This document shows, piece by piece, positions 46,560-58,639 of a DNA stretch of 64,000 nucleotides; position 1 is the stretch's first letter, and each line of letters begins with the position of its first letter. Origin of the DNA: Topomyia yanbarensis (Eukaryota; Arthropoda; Insecta; Diptera; Culicidae); contig NC_080671.1 of assembly GCF_030247195.1 (NCBI RefSeq), positions 28,327,543-28,391,542 of the forward strand. The letters run 5' to 3'. The notes beneath the pieces were generated by a model. That model was given only the letters and a program-made list of their open reading frames with translations. It had not been told where the DNA came from and made no database searches. The position numbers and the translations under genes are program-made.

Positions 46560-48620
46560 GAATAATGCTGACCGAATTAACACGCTGCAATCTGATGCGC
46601 GTAATTACATGGCGTTGTTCGGGTGTAAAGTATGCCTTTTCTAGGAAAGAGAAATGACGGAATGCATATGCTCCATGCGAACTTCGTTATTCAGCTAACA
46701 AATAATTCTTCCTAAGATACGATATTTTGTAGTTGCTTTCGTGAACGAATCGTTGTGCCTCAGGTCATATAAGCTTTCTTGATTCTGGAATAGATGCGAG
46801 TTGTCGAATTAAGTTATGAGTCAAGTATTACCACAACGTTTTTAACTTAATCTGCGACAATAATTTCATAGTCAAACAACTGCAACGGACCAGCTCCGGT
46901 CGCAATCCTTTGTTGTGTAAAAAGCACCATTGATGTTTTATTTGGATTATTGGATAGTCCATCATGAAGACACCATTGCTCAACAACACATAAGGCTTGT
47001 TGCATCAAGTCAAAATGTGTGTTGATACAAATACCGGTGATCATTACCAAATAATCATCGGCGAAACCATATGTCGGAAAACCAAGCTCATTAAGTTTCC
47101 TCAACAAGCCATCAGCGTCAAGATTTCGTACAAATGGGGCCAGCACACCACCTTGGGGACATCCTCAGACACTCAGTTTCCTTACTTGTCTTCCCGAGCA
47201 AACGAAAAACCCATAATTTCCCCATGCTCATGGTCCAAATTCACCCCCAATGCATCGTGTTTGGATAGTGTTTGAAATGGGTTCAACCCATGAAAACACC
47301 ATCAACATGGTCCGCAAGATGCTATATAAAAACCATATTTGGGTGTATTCTTGGGTTTTCGAGCCCATTTTATGGTGTTTTAATGGTTGTGAAATTTGAA
47401 CCTATGAGAATTGGCTCAGGTTAACGGTGAGCACAGATGTCGGTTGCTAAGCATTGCGTGTATGCAGTTCGTGATAAATTAAGGTACTCCATGACCTCGT
47501 GATGCTTCCAAAATGAATTCGAAAGACACGTTGTCAAAAGTACCTCCAATGTCAAAAAACTCCTAAACTTGATTGTTTTTTTTTGCGAAAAATCTTTTTC
47601 AATGTTGTAGACAGCATTGTGTAACAGGCTGGTAGCAGACTTCGTCCACTAATATGCATGTTCGTTTGCATGTCGTGGGTGCTCGCTCCAGCTAACATCC
47701 CCAATGTAGTGGTCGATTAAACGTTCCACTGATTTGATAAGGCATGTATCCTGTTGCAAGACTTCAAGTAAGAACTTTGTTCAAAATATTCTTGAAGTGT
47801 AGAGATAGAACTGTATTAATCCCCTCTTTCCCGGGGAATTATGCGGAGCAAAACTTTCAATAGCCCATTTTATCGATTCGGTTTTCACAATTCTACGAGC
47901 AAATGCCCAAGAATCAGAACTACCTGAAAAGAGCTCAGAGGCAGTCGTTAGTGACAGCTCCGTACAGCCTGGAAAGTGTGTGTCAAAAAGACAGTTAAGT
48001 ATTACATCTTCGTTAGACGAGTATTCACCATTAGCAGTTCTAATCAAACTGACATGAAAGTCTTTCGATTTCGAAAGAAACTGATTTATTCTGCTAGCTT
48101 CGTTGAGACCTGAGATATTTGTGCAGAGACTTGTCGCCTTGTCCCTGCGTCTGCGAAAAAAAGCCTAAAAATTTCGGCATTCCTGTAGGATCTCGCAAAA
48201 CTCGGAGCGAACAAGCCTCTTGGTATGCTTCTACTGTGAGTGAGTTTGTTTTATCCGCAACCTCAACCACATCACTTGGAGATTCCATCGTGGGAAAATA
48301 CTAATTGCCAACTCATGCGTAATACTGTCAGAGCGGAGAGTTACATATAACACCTCTTCCCTGCCAGACCGCGCAAATGTTGGACGATGTCCAATGTATT
48401 TCATCACTGCGGTGCCTCTCAAATTGACATTTGAGCTACCCCAAATTATGTGATTGGCATTTACATCACTGCCGATTATGAGTGGAAATCCATTTCTGTC
48501 CCAGTATGATACAAACCTTCTGAAATCATCAGAAGGTGTTTGTTCATTATGTGGCAACTATGCCATGTGTACGAAGACAAACCTATTGACTCTCAATTTA
48601 CTGCGTACAATACAGCTAAT
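46560..48620 (-). pseudogene. Loa-clade (Lian-like) non-LTR retrotransposon remnant
   Basis: Minus-strand pieces follow the order of a Loa-type element. An endonuclease fragment near 48557-48231 reads FPLIIGSDVNANHIIWGSSN and VNLRGTAVMKYI. A pre-RT piece follows at 48047-47781. The RT begins with LIDHYIGDVSWSEHPRHANE and VYNIEKDFSQKKQSSLGVF, then IHAMLSNRHL. After an inserted MITE come GVLAPFVRNLDADGLLRKLN, TYGFADDYLVMITG and NNPNKTSMVLFT, then VILDS and SRIKKAYMT before similarity ends. The FADD box survives, but frameshifts and stops throughout make it inactive. Assignment to Loa rests on the polymerase motif spacing and my memory of Aedes Lian elements. Confidence 0.7.
47193..47420 (+). 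mobile_element. TA-MITE inserted in the Loa remnant
   Basis: Starts CCCGAGCAAACGAAAA and ends TTGGCTCAGG. It parallels 56614-56889 through ATGCTCATGGTCCAA, AAAACACCATCAACATGGTC and CATTTTATGGTGTTTTAATG. Removing it brings together RT codons for LSNRHLCS and a degraded RQVRKL...GVLAP, so it inserted within the Loa reverse-transcriptase gene. The target duplication is eroded. Confidence 0.8.
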
Positions 48621-49528
48621 GCCTTACTGATAAAAAGGATCCGCGTTAAGAGGGTCTTCCAGACAGCAGTTGAACTTGTCTTTTTTACACATTGTGTAAG
48701 CTAAAATACCAACGACTCAATCAAGCTAACTCATAAATCCGTGCCAACAAAATTAATTAAAAATTTATTCTAAATATTTCCTTACATATGATCCTAAATT
48801 TATCGGCTAACAGCAAAGAACCCAAGAGCACCAGTCATTCTCGCTGTAGTGGATAAGCTGAACGAGCACTGCTCTCCGCCACAGCGAAAGAGAAGAGTAA
48901 CAGACACTGCAGCGTGTTCCGGAATTCTTTGCGAGTTATTCGTAGCAAAGGGAGGTTCCAACAAAGAAATAAATCACTCCTCACTGATCAACAGCCAAGG
49001 ACCGTTGCAGATGTAGGCAGAATAACGCCAGAAGGATTCGCTTGAAAAAAAAAATACATTCAGTGCTATTAAATTTTAAAAATGTGTCGTCTCACCAGAC
49101 CCGGAGAAATTGAAGTGAAATCCGGAGGCCCGAAGACCGTCCCCAAAAACCGGAATCTCCGGGTCAAACCCGGAGGGGGGCAACCCTACTTCCGCCCTCA
49201 ACTTAAGCCCAGAAGCGAGTTGTTTTCCCCGGGGGCGATCTCAATTGCAACCCTACCCGCCCTTAAATCGCCACCAAATCGCCCACAGAACGCGCCATTT
49301 AATCGTCCTCAATTGCCTAATATGAGAATTATAAATAATATTTATTTTCGGATTCATTATCTACTCACATAAACTTATCGGCATAGTAGTTAATCACCAC
49401 CAAACTATAGGAAGAATCAATGGTGAAATAGGTATTGAACACACAATCTGACGTTCGTTAAAACTTTTGGTCAGAGATATTGTTCTATTACACTTATTCA
49501 CGATTCCACAATTTTTCACATTCGTTGG
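48621..49528. other. Unassigned DNA
   Basis: No gene is supported. A frame at 49082-49372 is short, begins in AT-rich DNA and has no recognisable domain. Confidence 0.3.
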
Positions 49529-49536
49529 CTAAATTA

Positions 49537-49935
49537 CAGACTTCCCATGAACATCGACAAGTTTGTACCTGTGTGCAAAATTTCGTGCACGTGTTCAACC
49601 TCAAACATGCTTCGTCTCGATGTTCAGGTTCGCCTCGACCATCGAACAGTACAAACGCTAGTTCAAACATCCGTGTACGCACACCGGGTGCGTAGAAGAG
49701 AACGATTCGCACAGGGAAAAAAATAGTCAATGCTAGAGAGTCAGAAAAAGAAAACTGGTGCCACGAATCTATGTGTACGCACACCGTGTACGTACATGGG
49801 GTTCGGTTATGCAGGTGAACATGTGCACGGATTTTGGTACGAAATAGCGTGTTTGAGTTCGTACACGAAGTGTGGGTTTAATATGGGCACAGAACCGGAG
49901 CGAACATTGTGTACGATGTTCATTTGGGAAGTCTG
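49537..49935. mobile_element. hAT-type MITE, 399 bp, with 8-bp target duplication
   Basis: Starts CAGACTTCCCATGAACATCG and ends with the inverse GGGAAGTCTG. It is flanked by CTAAATTA (49529-49536) and CTAAATGA (49936-49943), an 8-bp duplication with one change. The arms are diverged but complementary over much of the length, with repeated TGTACGCACACCG words inside. CAG ends and an 8-bp duplication fit hAT. It is non-coding. Confidence 0.8.
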
Positions 49936-50449
49936 CTAAATGAAGTACACTAGACAAACAAAATACAAACGAGAACACGCGAATTGTTTAAAAAACAATT
50001 TTAAGCTTAACCCAAACATGAACCGCCATGTTAGGAAAATGCGAAAAACAACCAAGTCCATTTCAGTCGCCAGAAAATTTGTCTAAGTATTGAAATTGCC
50101 TTTAAATCGCATCCGCAAATTGTATTGGTTCATGGGGGCAATTAGCATAGGCGAGTTGAGTTAAACGTCAAAGTGTTTAAATCGCTTAACCATGTTCGTC
50201 CGCATTTTTCTTGACTGGGCTAGCACAACTGCCGGAAGAGATCAATCCGTGACCCTGGCATCCTGACGAATTCCGCGCAAAATCGTATTCAGAGTTAGCA
50301 GGACCCTCTCAAATTTTAATGAAACTTTCTGTACATGAAGATTTTGTCACAAAAAGCCACTTTGCATACTTTTTTTTTTCCTAAAATGATCTAGACTGTC
50401 TTTTGAAAAGGGTCAAACTTTTTTTTAGAATTTTTTTTCAAATGGTCAA

Positions 50450-50800
50450 AGTCTAAAAATAACATATCCTACAAAAAAATCTTGTAGGAGTGGTTTTTAC
50501 AAAATTAGTCAAATTTTTGAAAAAAAATTTTTAAAAATTTCTTAATCGACTCCTACACTGAAAAAATCGATTTTAAAAATTTAAAGTCGATTTACTAAAA
50601 ATCCCATCTTTGATTTGGAATAAATTTTGTTCCAAGATAGGTAATTATGTTCCCCATCTACCGTCAAAAATTCCAGTTGGGCACTTTCAAGAAAAAAAGT
50701 TATTTGAAAAAAAACTTTTCGTTGTTCAATTTTTTTTCCAGTGTATTTTTATCGAAAACTAAACCAATAAAAGTCATGATCATCTCAGAAACAAATAAAA
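50450..50800 (+). repeat. Inverted repeat pair, left arm
   Basis: This arm is complementary, with divergence, to 52310-52670. Paired blocks include TTGTAGGAGTGGTTTTTACA with its inverse, AGGTAATTATGTTCCC with GGGAACATAATTACCT, and TAAAAGTCATGATCATCTCA with its inverse. The arms are separated by about 1.5 kb. Confidence 0.7.
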
Positions 50801-52309
50801 CTTTGTTTGTGAGAAGATATTGTCTAATTTAACAGCTAAGTATATTTTTTTAATCAAGAATCCCATTGAAAAGAGTTTATGCCATTAAACAAAAATTCCG
50901 TTATTACTTCATTATTTTCTTATTCACTTCTGAGGAAGGATCACGTGACAAACCCGTTTACGTACAAATGCTTGAGCCCTCTGTGACCATCCACGGCACC
51001 TACACGCGCGATCTCTCAAACATGATAACATCCCGGTGATCAGGTGAACGTCTCAGCGCTTATAAATTTTCAAACGTGATCTCAAGCGTAAACCAAGTCC
51101 CGCGCTCGCACGATAATGAATCGTCCACTTTCAGAAATTTCTATCTTTGGTATCAGCAGACTAGGTCCATGCCTTCAATTAAACCAATTAAAAAAAGAAA
51201 GCTCTCATATCTACTGGAAAACATGTTCCATGGCGACATGACCGGGAACTCTAGTGATGTTAAAGATCTCACTATAAGATTCACGGTCCGCGCGCTATCA
51301 TCTAAGAACAGACGCGAATATGCGAAAGGCACACGGTTATAAAATCGAATTTATACACGCGAAGTTACATACACGGTAGCACACGCAACATACAAACGCA
51401 TATGCGATTAAACATTTTAGGGTACGAATGCTCGAGCCCTTCGCGATGATACACGCGATCGCAAAATCTCTACGCCCGCACATATCTGAACCGTACAATC
51501 ACATTCAGAATCACGGCCCGCTGCAATTAGCCTTAAACAGTGTTTTAGTTGGCAACGTTGCCTGTCACGTTTGCAATTGTAGTGTGATTCTGAAGAGGAG
51601 CCCTGCCGAGAATATAGCTCTACAACTCCAGTAGGACAACTCTAAAAAAAAAAGATTTTTAAACGTTTCAGTTCCACAAAATTGTTACCATTATAGAAAT
51701 ACACCATTTTATTGACCCGAATAATTTTATATTTCTAACAGTTCTTGAGTTATCCTCATTTTTTTTGTTTTAAAAATGGCCTACCTTGTATTCCCCCCCT
51801 AGGTTGAGGGGTTTGACGGTATTGCAAACATTATCAAGCATATTGCGTGCAAAGAACCTCTGACAGACAATTGTTTTAAGATGGTTATTGCTTTTCGCCT
51901 CGATAGTAATGCATCGAGGAGACCGGCCATTTTTAGGTGTGAAGTCTTTTCATACTCCGCACCTGCTCAAACAAACGAGTACTGGTCTATGCGCGCTGGC
52001 GTGGCCGACTCGCGGGTCGATGTGAATTGATTTTTGCTGTGGACCGTGTTTGCAAACATTATTCCACAGCTTCATGGTGGGGTTGTTGAACACGGCTCGC
52101 AGTGGAGGTCATTGTGTGTCGATTTATCGGTCGATTTCGTCATCGCGCTAATTATTTTGAAAAATGTAAAAGTAGAAGCCTATAGGTGTTAATTATAGTG
52201 CTCATTAGAAAGTTTACATTTAAGTTTGTTATAAATATATACATACCAAATTCGTTTGCTGGTACTTTTTACATGTATCTGGCAACTAGCTGTTGGGAAA
52301 TTGGATTCT
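50801..52309. other. Spacer between the inverted arms
   Basis: No transposase or host gene is seen. The words ACAAATGCTTGAGCCCTCT (about 50966) and ACGAATGCTCGAGCCCTTC (about 51423) are related and are each followed by ACACGCG words, so the spacer contains a diverged direct repeat, perhaps of retroviral-like LTR origin. Short frames here have no known domain. Confidence 0.4.
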
Positions 52310-52670
52310 GAGATGATTATGACTTTCATTGATTTAGTCTTCGATAGACACACTGAAAAAAAAATCAGTTTGGACAAGGAAAAGTTTTTTTCAAATAACC
52401 TTTTTCCTTGAAAGTGCCTAACTGAAATTTTTGACGGTAAGTAGGGAACATAATTACCTATTTTGGAACAAAATTTCATCCAAATCAAAGATGGGGTGTT
52501 TAGTAAATCGGCTTTTAGTTTTTAAAATCGATTTTTTTCAGTGTAGGAGTCGGTAAAGAATTTTTTCAATTTTTTTTTTTTTAAATTGACTAATTTTGTG
52601 AAAATCACTCCTACAGCATTTTTTGCAGGATTTGTCATTTTTAGGCTATGTTTTATGACTATGATGTTGG
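52310..52670 (-). repeat. Inverted repeat pair, right arm
   Basis: Inverse partner of 50450-50800. A 12-bp direct repeat TAGCAGGACCCT occurs just outside the pair, at 50296-50307 and 52689-52700. Confidence 0.7.
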
Positions 52671-52700
52671 CTTGAAAAAACGGCTACCTAGCAGGACCCT

Positions 52701-53640
52701 GGTTTAATTAGTTTCGGAACTCACAAATCACACAATTATTGCTGCAAGCATCTAAATCTGAAGAACTCCTTCGGCATTTTGAGATGCTTTCCCAACTCTG
52801 AGTGTTCGCAATATCTATATCTATGTTCAAATACTGCACCACAAACATTCGACACCAGGCAAGGCATATTTGTTTATTCCTATGCTCACTATCGGCAAGC
52901 ATCTGTTTGTTTATGTTTATGTGATTCTCCTTTCCCGGATATGAATTTTGCGAATGAACGCAAATCTCAATGATGCAGCTTTTTTCGATTTGTGGCATTT
53001 GAATGACGCAAGTATCTTCCAGCAAATGATCTAATATTCAAACACTTAAATTATTGAATATTTCAGAAAATAACTTGATAAACGAACGAACTATGTTTTC
53101 AAGTCGATTGGTAAAATTAATCACAATATCAATACTACCCTTTCTTTTCCCTCCAAAACGGGTTTTAGATAGCGAATAGATTTGTCGGTAACATCATTTG
53201 TAGCTAAGTGTTTGAAGGCGCTGGACAGAGCATGTAAAGCATTGATTTATTGAGAAGACGCTCATTATGTTGTTCCTATATTCCACTCAGCGCAATCAAC
53301 ACAATTCCCGTCACAACAGTAATAATCCCAGTTCATCGTTTTGTTCCCGTGCGCTTGCTACGATCAAGGTAACTGTTCTTCGTTTGAATTTCTTTTAATT
53401 TTGATTTTGACAAACATCATAGTAGAGAATCATAAAAAACTAACGAATCGTGAGCAATGAAAGTTTCTAATATGTCTAAGAATGTTTGTGATTATTAGAT
53501 TATGTTTTTGTCAGATCCTCAAAGAAGAATCAGACTCGTTACAAGGTGTTTAAACTCCGATTATTTCTAGAACACTAGTTCCATTTTTACAGCATTCAAC
53601 AAAACAATATCTATAGAAACCGGGATAAAAAATCTCCACT
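52701..53640. other. Unassigned AT-rich DNA
   Basis: No gene or repeat could be supported. Confidence 0.3.
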
Positions 53641-55760
53641 CCAACTAGCCTTGAGATGCTGCAGCTAAATACTTAGCCAGACTTGCCGACGGTTTACTGG
53701 TGTCTAACGAAGCCTACAGAATTTCACACTCGCAGCAGCATCTCTGCAGTATATTCTTCACTCGCCTCTGCAGGAGAAAAACGCGAAGCAAAAGGTGGAC
53801 GACGACGACGACGTAAACGAGATACCTGAAAGGCAGGAAATACATCAGTTGGAAGTCTATCTGCATGCAAGGTGGTAAGAAGTGGCTACAAAATGCAACT
53901 CAACCACCGACCCACCATTTCTAGGAAAGGATGATAAAAACCCTTCCAAACAGGGAAAGGCAAGAAACGCGTGTCCAACCTGACTGACTTCTTAGACTCA
54001 GCAGTTCAGTTGACTACACGCTGCAACACACAGCGCAAGTGAGTCAGTTGACCGACCAGTGCCGGGTTCGAATCTGATCTCGTTGTGATGCAAAGCGTTC
54101 ATATGCTAAAAAGTCCCGAAAATCCGACAAAAGGCAAGAAAAGGCCAAGGGTTATTGTCGGTCAAATGACCATAAATGCAAAAATAAATCTGCCACCCCC
54201 GGACTCTCAACCCCCCTTTGTTTGCCAACCTATTTTTCCGACGATCCATTCCTTTTACGGAAGCCGGTGGAAACTGAAACGACGAACAATTCCTTTGTTA
54301 TCTGCTACCAGTCCACAAGGCGAAGGAATGCATAATCAGTCTCCTTTTCATTTGTTTTCGGCCCGCTCGTCTCGGCGGGCGGAGTACCCGAGCGTCCGTG
54401 TGCACCCGAGGAACTCTTTTTTTATCGTTCGATTAGATTCCGTTTCGACCGGTTCTCTTTCTCCTCGGTGTTCTTTTGTGCTGCCCAACAAAGTTCGGAA
54501 CGGAGTTGATTCCGCTGTTACCGACACCGTCGTCACCCGCCCCTACTCCACAGTTTCGTTTTGTATCAGTTACAATTTTCTCCTCCCCCCAGCCATTCTG
54601 CATCGGTGCATACACTGCACAGCACAGTAGCACTTTTAGTGACATTTACCATCAGCAGCAGACCAGCCGCCTCCCCAACCCAGCTTCAACCGACCTCCTC
54701 GCTTCCCAACCGCAAGGCCCGCTTCCGAGGAAAGAATTTTCCACCCAGCCGGGTCGGTTCGGTTCGGTCCGGGTACAACTTTATGATTTACATGTCGGAG
54801 GGATTGTTTTATGGCTCGAATGCAGTCCCACTTCTACACACTGCACTTATAGTTGATGTCAAACTCGACTGCAGCCGCTTCAGATTCAGTTTTGACGTCG
54901 TCGCTCGGCTCGACGGGCTCACGAAGCCCCCAGAAGTACAACTTTTCCATGTAAAAATTACCAGCATTTTCCGGCGACTGAAGTTCACAGTGTAGGTGTG
55001 TGTGTGTGTGTATGGGTGCGAGTGAGAATGCACGATCGAGTGCACATTTTCCCAAATACTCGCACTCACTAACACACACACACAGTCACATGTGAACGTG
55101 CCAACACTCGGTTGCCTTTCTATGCGGAGGAGACGTGAGCTCAGACGCCTCCGACGCATCGCATCGCACAATCAGCGACAGTCGAAGTAGGCACAGGCAT
55201 AGCGCGACCCACCCAACCAACCAAACCAACCAACCATCAGGAAACCAAGCAGACAGGGTTGGCAAGTTTAATGGCCTTCGTTGGTGGTGCGGGAGAGCGC
55301 GCGCGTTGGATAACGGTGTCACTTTGACAAGCTAGTTGTCGCGCCGGGGGAAATTCAATCTGACGTAGATTAAACCCGTAACTTCGTGACTAATATTATG
55401 CTTCGCTGCTAAATCGTCATACGTGGAAAATTTACTACATAGTACGTATACGGCCGTCGGCGTTCGGCTTGCCTTTGATCGACTTTTCCGAGCGACCGAC
55501 CGACCAACAGACCGGCGCGGTCTGGTGGATGATGAAATCGACTGACGAACCGTTTGTGTTTGTGGCGGTTTACAAACAGGTTACCTTCCCGGGGTTGCGA
55601 TGTGTACATCGAAATTACCTTGCGGATTGATAGTAAAGAGCCACGTTTAGCACAAATGGTATCGATTTGGCTGGCACATTGAAAAGATAGTACCAATATT
55701 TTTATTTTAAATTTAATTTTTTCACAACACATCACTCAAAGGATGTTTGCGGGGTTTCGC
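53641..55760. other. GC-richer, repeat-poor DNA, possibly promoter or exon
   Basis: This second GC-richer island has (GAC)n at about 53797-53815 and a (TG)n run near 55000 facing a (CA)n run near 55075. One plus-strand frame (54085-54630, 181 codons) is unusually long for non-coding DNA. It overlaps two other open frames, is rich in Ser/Pro/Arg and shows no domain or clear start context, so I do not call it a gene. Untranslated first exon and promoter DNA is the best guess. Confidence 0.35.
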
Positions 55761-56229
55761 GAATCCCTTGCAAGGTTCGACTGTCTTTCGAAAGAGACAT
55801 GTCGAATCCACTTGGAAGTTGTGATGGGTAAATAAAAGTAAAAACTTAAATAAAACAGCTCATCGTAGTAATCGCTGGGATTGAGCATCACTATGGTCGA
55901 GCCTACAGATACTTTATATCACAGACTTGCGGAGAGAAAAACAGTAAAACTAGTATCCACGAATGTAAACTGGCATCACGGAAACTCCCATAAGCTTTGC
56001 GTTGGCTTCCTCTTGTATTCTGGTTGCAGTTGAAAACTGGAAAATCCAACGAGCGACAATCGTATTTTCTCTGGCTCTAAACAATGGAATCACATCGGAA
56101 GTAACTCGCTGTATTCGTACAATGATGCGCTATATAGCGCACTACTTCCGACATCATGGATTAGCACTAAACAAGAGTAAAAACAAGTGTCGCTGGCTGG
56201 ATTTTCCAGGTTTCAACTGTAACGATAAT

Positions 56230-56610
56230 ACCTCCCCTTTACCATAAACCACCAGCGGCTGGTGTTTCCAGGGTATTTGCAATCCCATCTTTCTGATAGG
56301 TCCGCGTTCGTTATGATAGATAATGTGTTAAATCATATTCAAAATGCACAGTGGCGTCCTGCAAGGAATCCAACTAGACCCTCTTATTTTAGTATATTTA
56401 ATAACGAACAACACAGTCGTATTAAAACTGATGTTTACCGTTTTCCGTTTTATAACTACGGGACTCGCCACTTCAAGATCCGTGACCTGCAAGTGCTCTC
56501 AGATAAGAAGTTGACCTTTTCCGTCCATATTACTACGACAACTACCAAAGTTTTTGAGACGGAGGACTGCAAGCCTTTCTAAGCCACAATATCTACATAC
56601 TAAAGTCGCG
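56230..56610 (+). pseudogene. CR1-like reverse transcriptase fragment
   Basis: Decayed palm and thumb pieces: SHLSDRSAFVMIDNVLNHIQ near 56285, an LQGIQLDP equivalent of the GVPQGSHLGP box in another frame, then HFKIRDLQVLSDKKLTFSVH, matching the KDLGVILDxKLTF segment of CR1-type RTs. It stops at the MITE beginning at 56614. A weaker stretch at 56002-56230 may be part of the same remnant. Confidence 0.5.
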
Positions 56611-56613
56611 TTA

Positions 56614-56889
56614 CCCGAGGAAACGAAAAGCCCATTATACCCCCATGGTCGTGGTCCAATTTCACTCCCACTGCACAATGTTTTGATGGTGTATTGAATG
56701 AGATCAACCCATTCAAAGCACCATCACCATGGTCCAGTAAATCCCTTATAAAAACTATTGGTTCGGTGTATTCATGCGATATTGAGACCATTTTATGGTA
56801 TTTTGATGGTTGTGAAAATTGGCACAGACCACATTTATGGTCGTTGCAAGGAGTTGTATGGTGCCTGAGCCTATGAGAATTTGCTCGGG
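56614..56889 (+). mobile_element. TA-MITE (CCCGAGCAAA ends), complete copy
   Basis: 276 bp flanked by TA on each side (56612-56613 and 56890-56891). It starts CCCGAGGAAACGAAAA; the right end, inverted, reads CCCGAGCAAATTCTCA. It is non-coding. A TA duplication suggests mobilisation by a Tc1/mariner-type transposase. Related copies lie at 47193-47420 and 20109-20311. Confidence 0.85.
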
Positions 56890-56929
56890 TATTGGGTCCA
56901 GATTAGAAATATTTTGGAGGATTTAGCTA

Positions 56930-57090
56930 CAAAAGGTCGAAGATCCAAAAGGTCGAAGCAGACAAAATGTCGAAAGGACAAACAGTCGAAAAGAACAAAA
57001 AGTTGAAAGAGAAATGATAGTGGGGCAAAAGGTCAAACGGACAAAGGGTCCAAAGAGACAACAAGTCGAACTCAACAAAAGGAAATGAGT
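56930..57090. repeat. Degenerate AAAAGGTCGAA minisatellite
   Basis: Words such as AAAGGTCGAAG, AATGTCGAAAGGACAAA, CAGTCGAAAAGAACAAA and AAAGGTCAAACGGACAAAGG repeat with a period of about 16-18 bases over 160 bp. Confidence 0.65.
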
Positions 57091-57724
57091 GAGTAGGATC
57101 CTTAACTCTCTTGTTAATGTCAAACAAACGAGAGATTAAATAAAAATTCAAAAATAACAGCTTCCAAAAATCATAACGCTGAACAAAATTTTAATTCCAG
57201 ATGGATATTTTTCCTTCTTTATAGCATGAGCTGTTCTATATCTGATAATTGACCTAATAATCAAGGTTATTTTTCGTTTTGGGATAAAATACGTAGACCT
57301 TTGCAACAAGTGATTTTCATACCGTATAGAAGACGTTTTTCATTTTTTTAATGAGAATTTTTCTACGAGTTTCACACGTATTGTTATATGGATCGTCTAT
57401 AATGATTTTCACCAATTTAATAAGAATAAACAAATATTAGGCGGATTTTCACAAAAAATATTTGTTTTTTGTTAATTTCTATTGCGGATTTGACAAAAAT
57501 ACAACTGAGAATTTTGGATGAGCTCAACAAAATACATGGACAAAAAAAAATCCATTCGTTGTAAAGTAATGCGAAGTAGTAAAGCATTCATTTCAATTAT
57601 ATTCAAGGCAATGGATTACAGAATCATGCGTTAGAATCAATGGTACTTGTTTTGTCACGTTCAGGATTTAAACATTCATGACAATCCTCAGAAGGTTTTG
57701 GTTTAACCCGTACCACATGTTAAA
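57091..57724. other. Unassigned AT-rich DNA
   Basis: No gene or repeat could be supported. Confidence 0.3.
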
Positions 57725-58605
57725 TCTTTAATAATATATCAGGAATCATCCACCCAGATGAAAATTGTCATCTGTATCATTTCTGCTACGACTAAGAGTT
57801 TAAAACTAATTTGCCCAGTGTATGTACTGCAATGATACCATTTCGGGTTGCTACATTGTCCAAGTATGTAATGCAAATCCAGTTTAATGCGGTTTGGCTT
57901 CATAATCGAGCCGAAGGAACTAATGTGACGCGAAGCTGAAAACTGCTGGACGAGGTGGCCCCTCGCAAGCAAACCTGTAATCTACTCTTTTGCCGATCTC
58001 ACTCAAACTTAGAGGCTATGAATTAATTTAGCTCCGACTGAGCGACGTGGGGCGGCTCAAAAAAGAGATGTACACTGAAACCTCCATTTACTAACCAAAC
58101 CGGGGGTTCGTAAATTGAATTAGTTCGCAAAAAAGTGTTATTTGGGATTTAGTTCGTAAAAAAAGTTTGCTTCACATTCTTATTAATATTCGTTGGTTGA
58201 GCAATATTCTCGATAACCCTGACAATATGGATATTTTTCGAACGGGCTTGACAAGTAGATGCTGAAAATGGACAATTGGAAACCTTTCCAAGTTCAATAT
58301 GACGATAGCCGGTTGAGCATTATACTTGATAACGAACAATATAAGTTCTATTTCCGTCATGCACTCGTCAACCCCATTCCGAAAATACCCAACTTATATT
58401 AGTAACAAATGACTAAGAATACGTAAGTATATAACTTCATGATGTAATGTACGAACTAAAACTTTCCAAAAAGAGTTCGTTATTTCGAATTTATTTCGTA
58501 AAAAAAGTTACTTAAATCGAATATTACGTAAACAAAGAGTTCGTAAATGGAGGTTTCAGTGTACCGTAACCACATTAGGCGATAGTGCTTATATATTTAT
58601 TTATT
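57725..58605 (-). repeat. Interspersed repeat X, copy 2, split by a MITE
   Basis: Reverse-strand relative of 15365-15700, with GGTTTGCTTGCGAGGGGCC, TTAATTCATA and, beyond the inserted MITE at 58073-58561, the GCCTAATGTGGTTAC head followed by an AATAAATA-type stretch. Removing the MITE restores the order seen in copy 1. Confidence 0.6.
58073..58561. mobile_element. Pogo/Tc1-type MITE, 489 bp, TA target duplication
   Basis: Flanked by TA (58071-58072 and 58562-58563). It starts CACTGAAACCTCCATTTAC and ends GTAAATGGAGGTTTCAGTG, a perfect 19-base inverted end. It is non-coding inside, with repeated TTCGTAAAAAAAGTT words. Ends of the CAGTGAAACCTC kind with TA duplications are typical of pogo-like MITEs. 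Confidence 0.85.
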
Positions 58606-58639
58606 TCATTAAATGTGTTATACTTACTCTTCGAAATTA

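Noticed and set aside
54085..54995. Overlapping open frames of 126-181 codons
   Set aside because: Three frames are open at once in GC-richer DNA, none has a recognisable domain, and composition alone can explain them.
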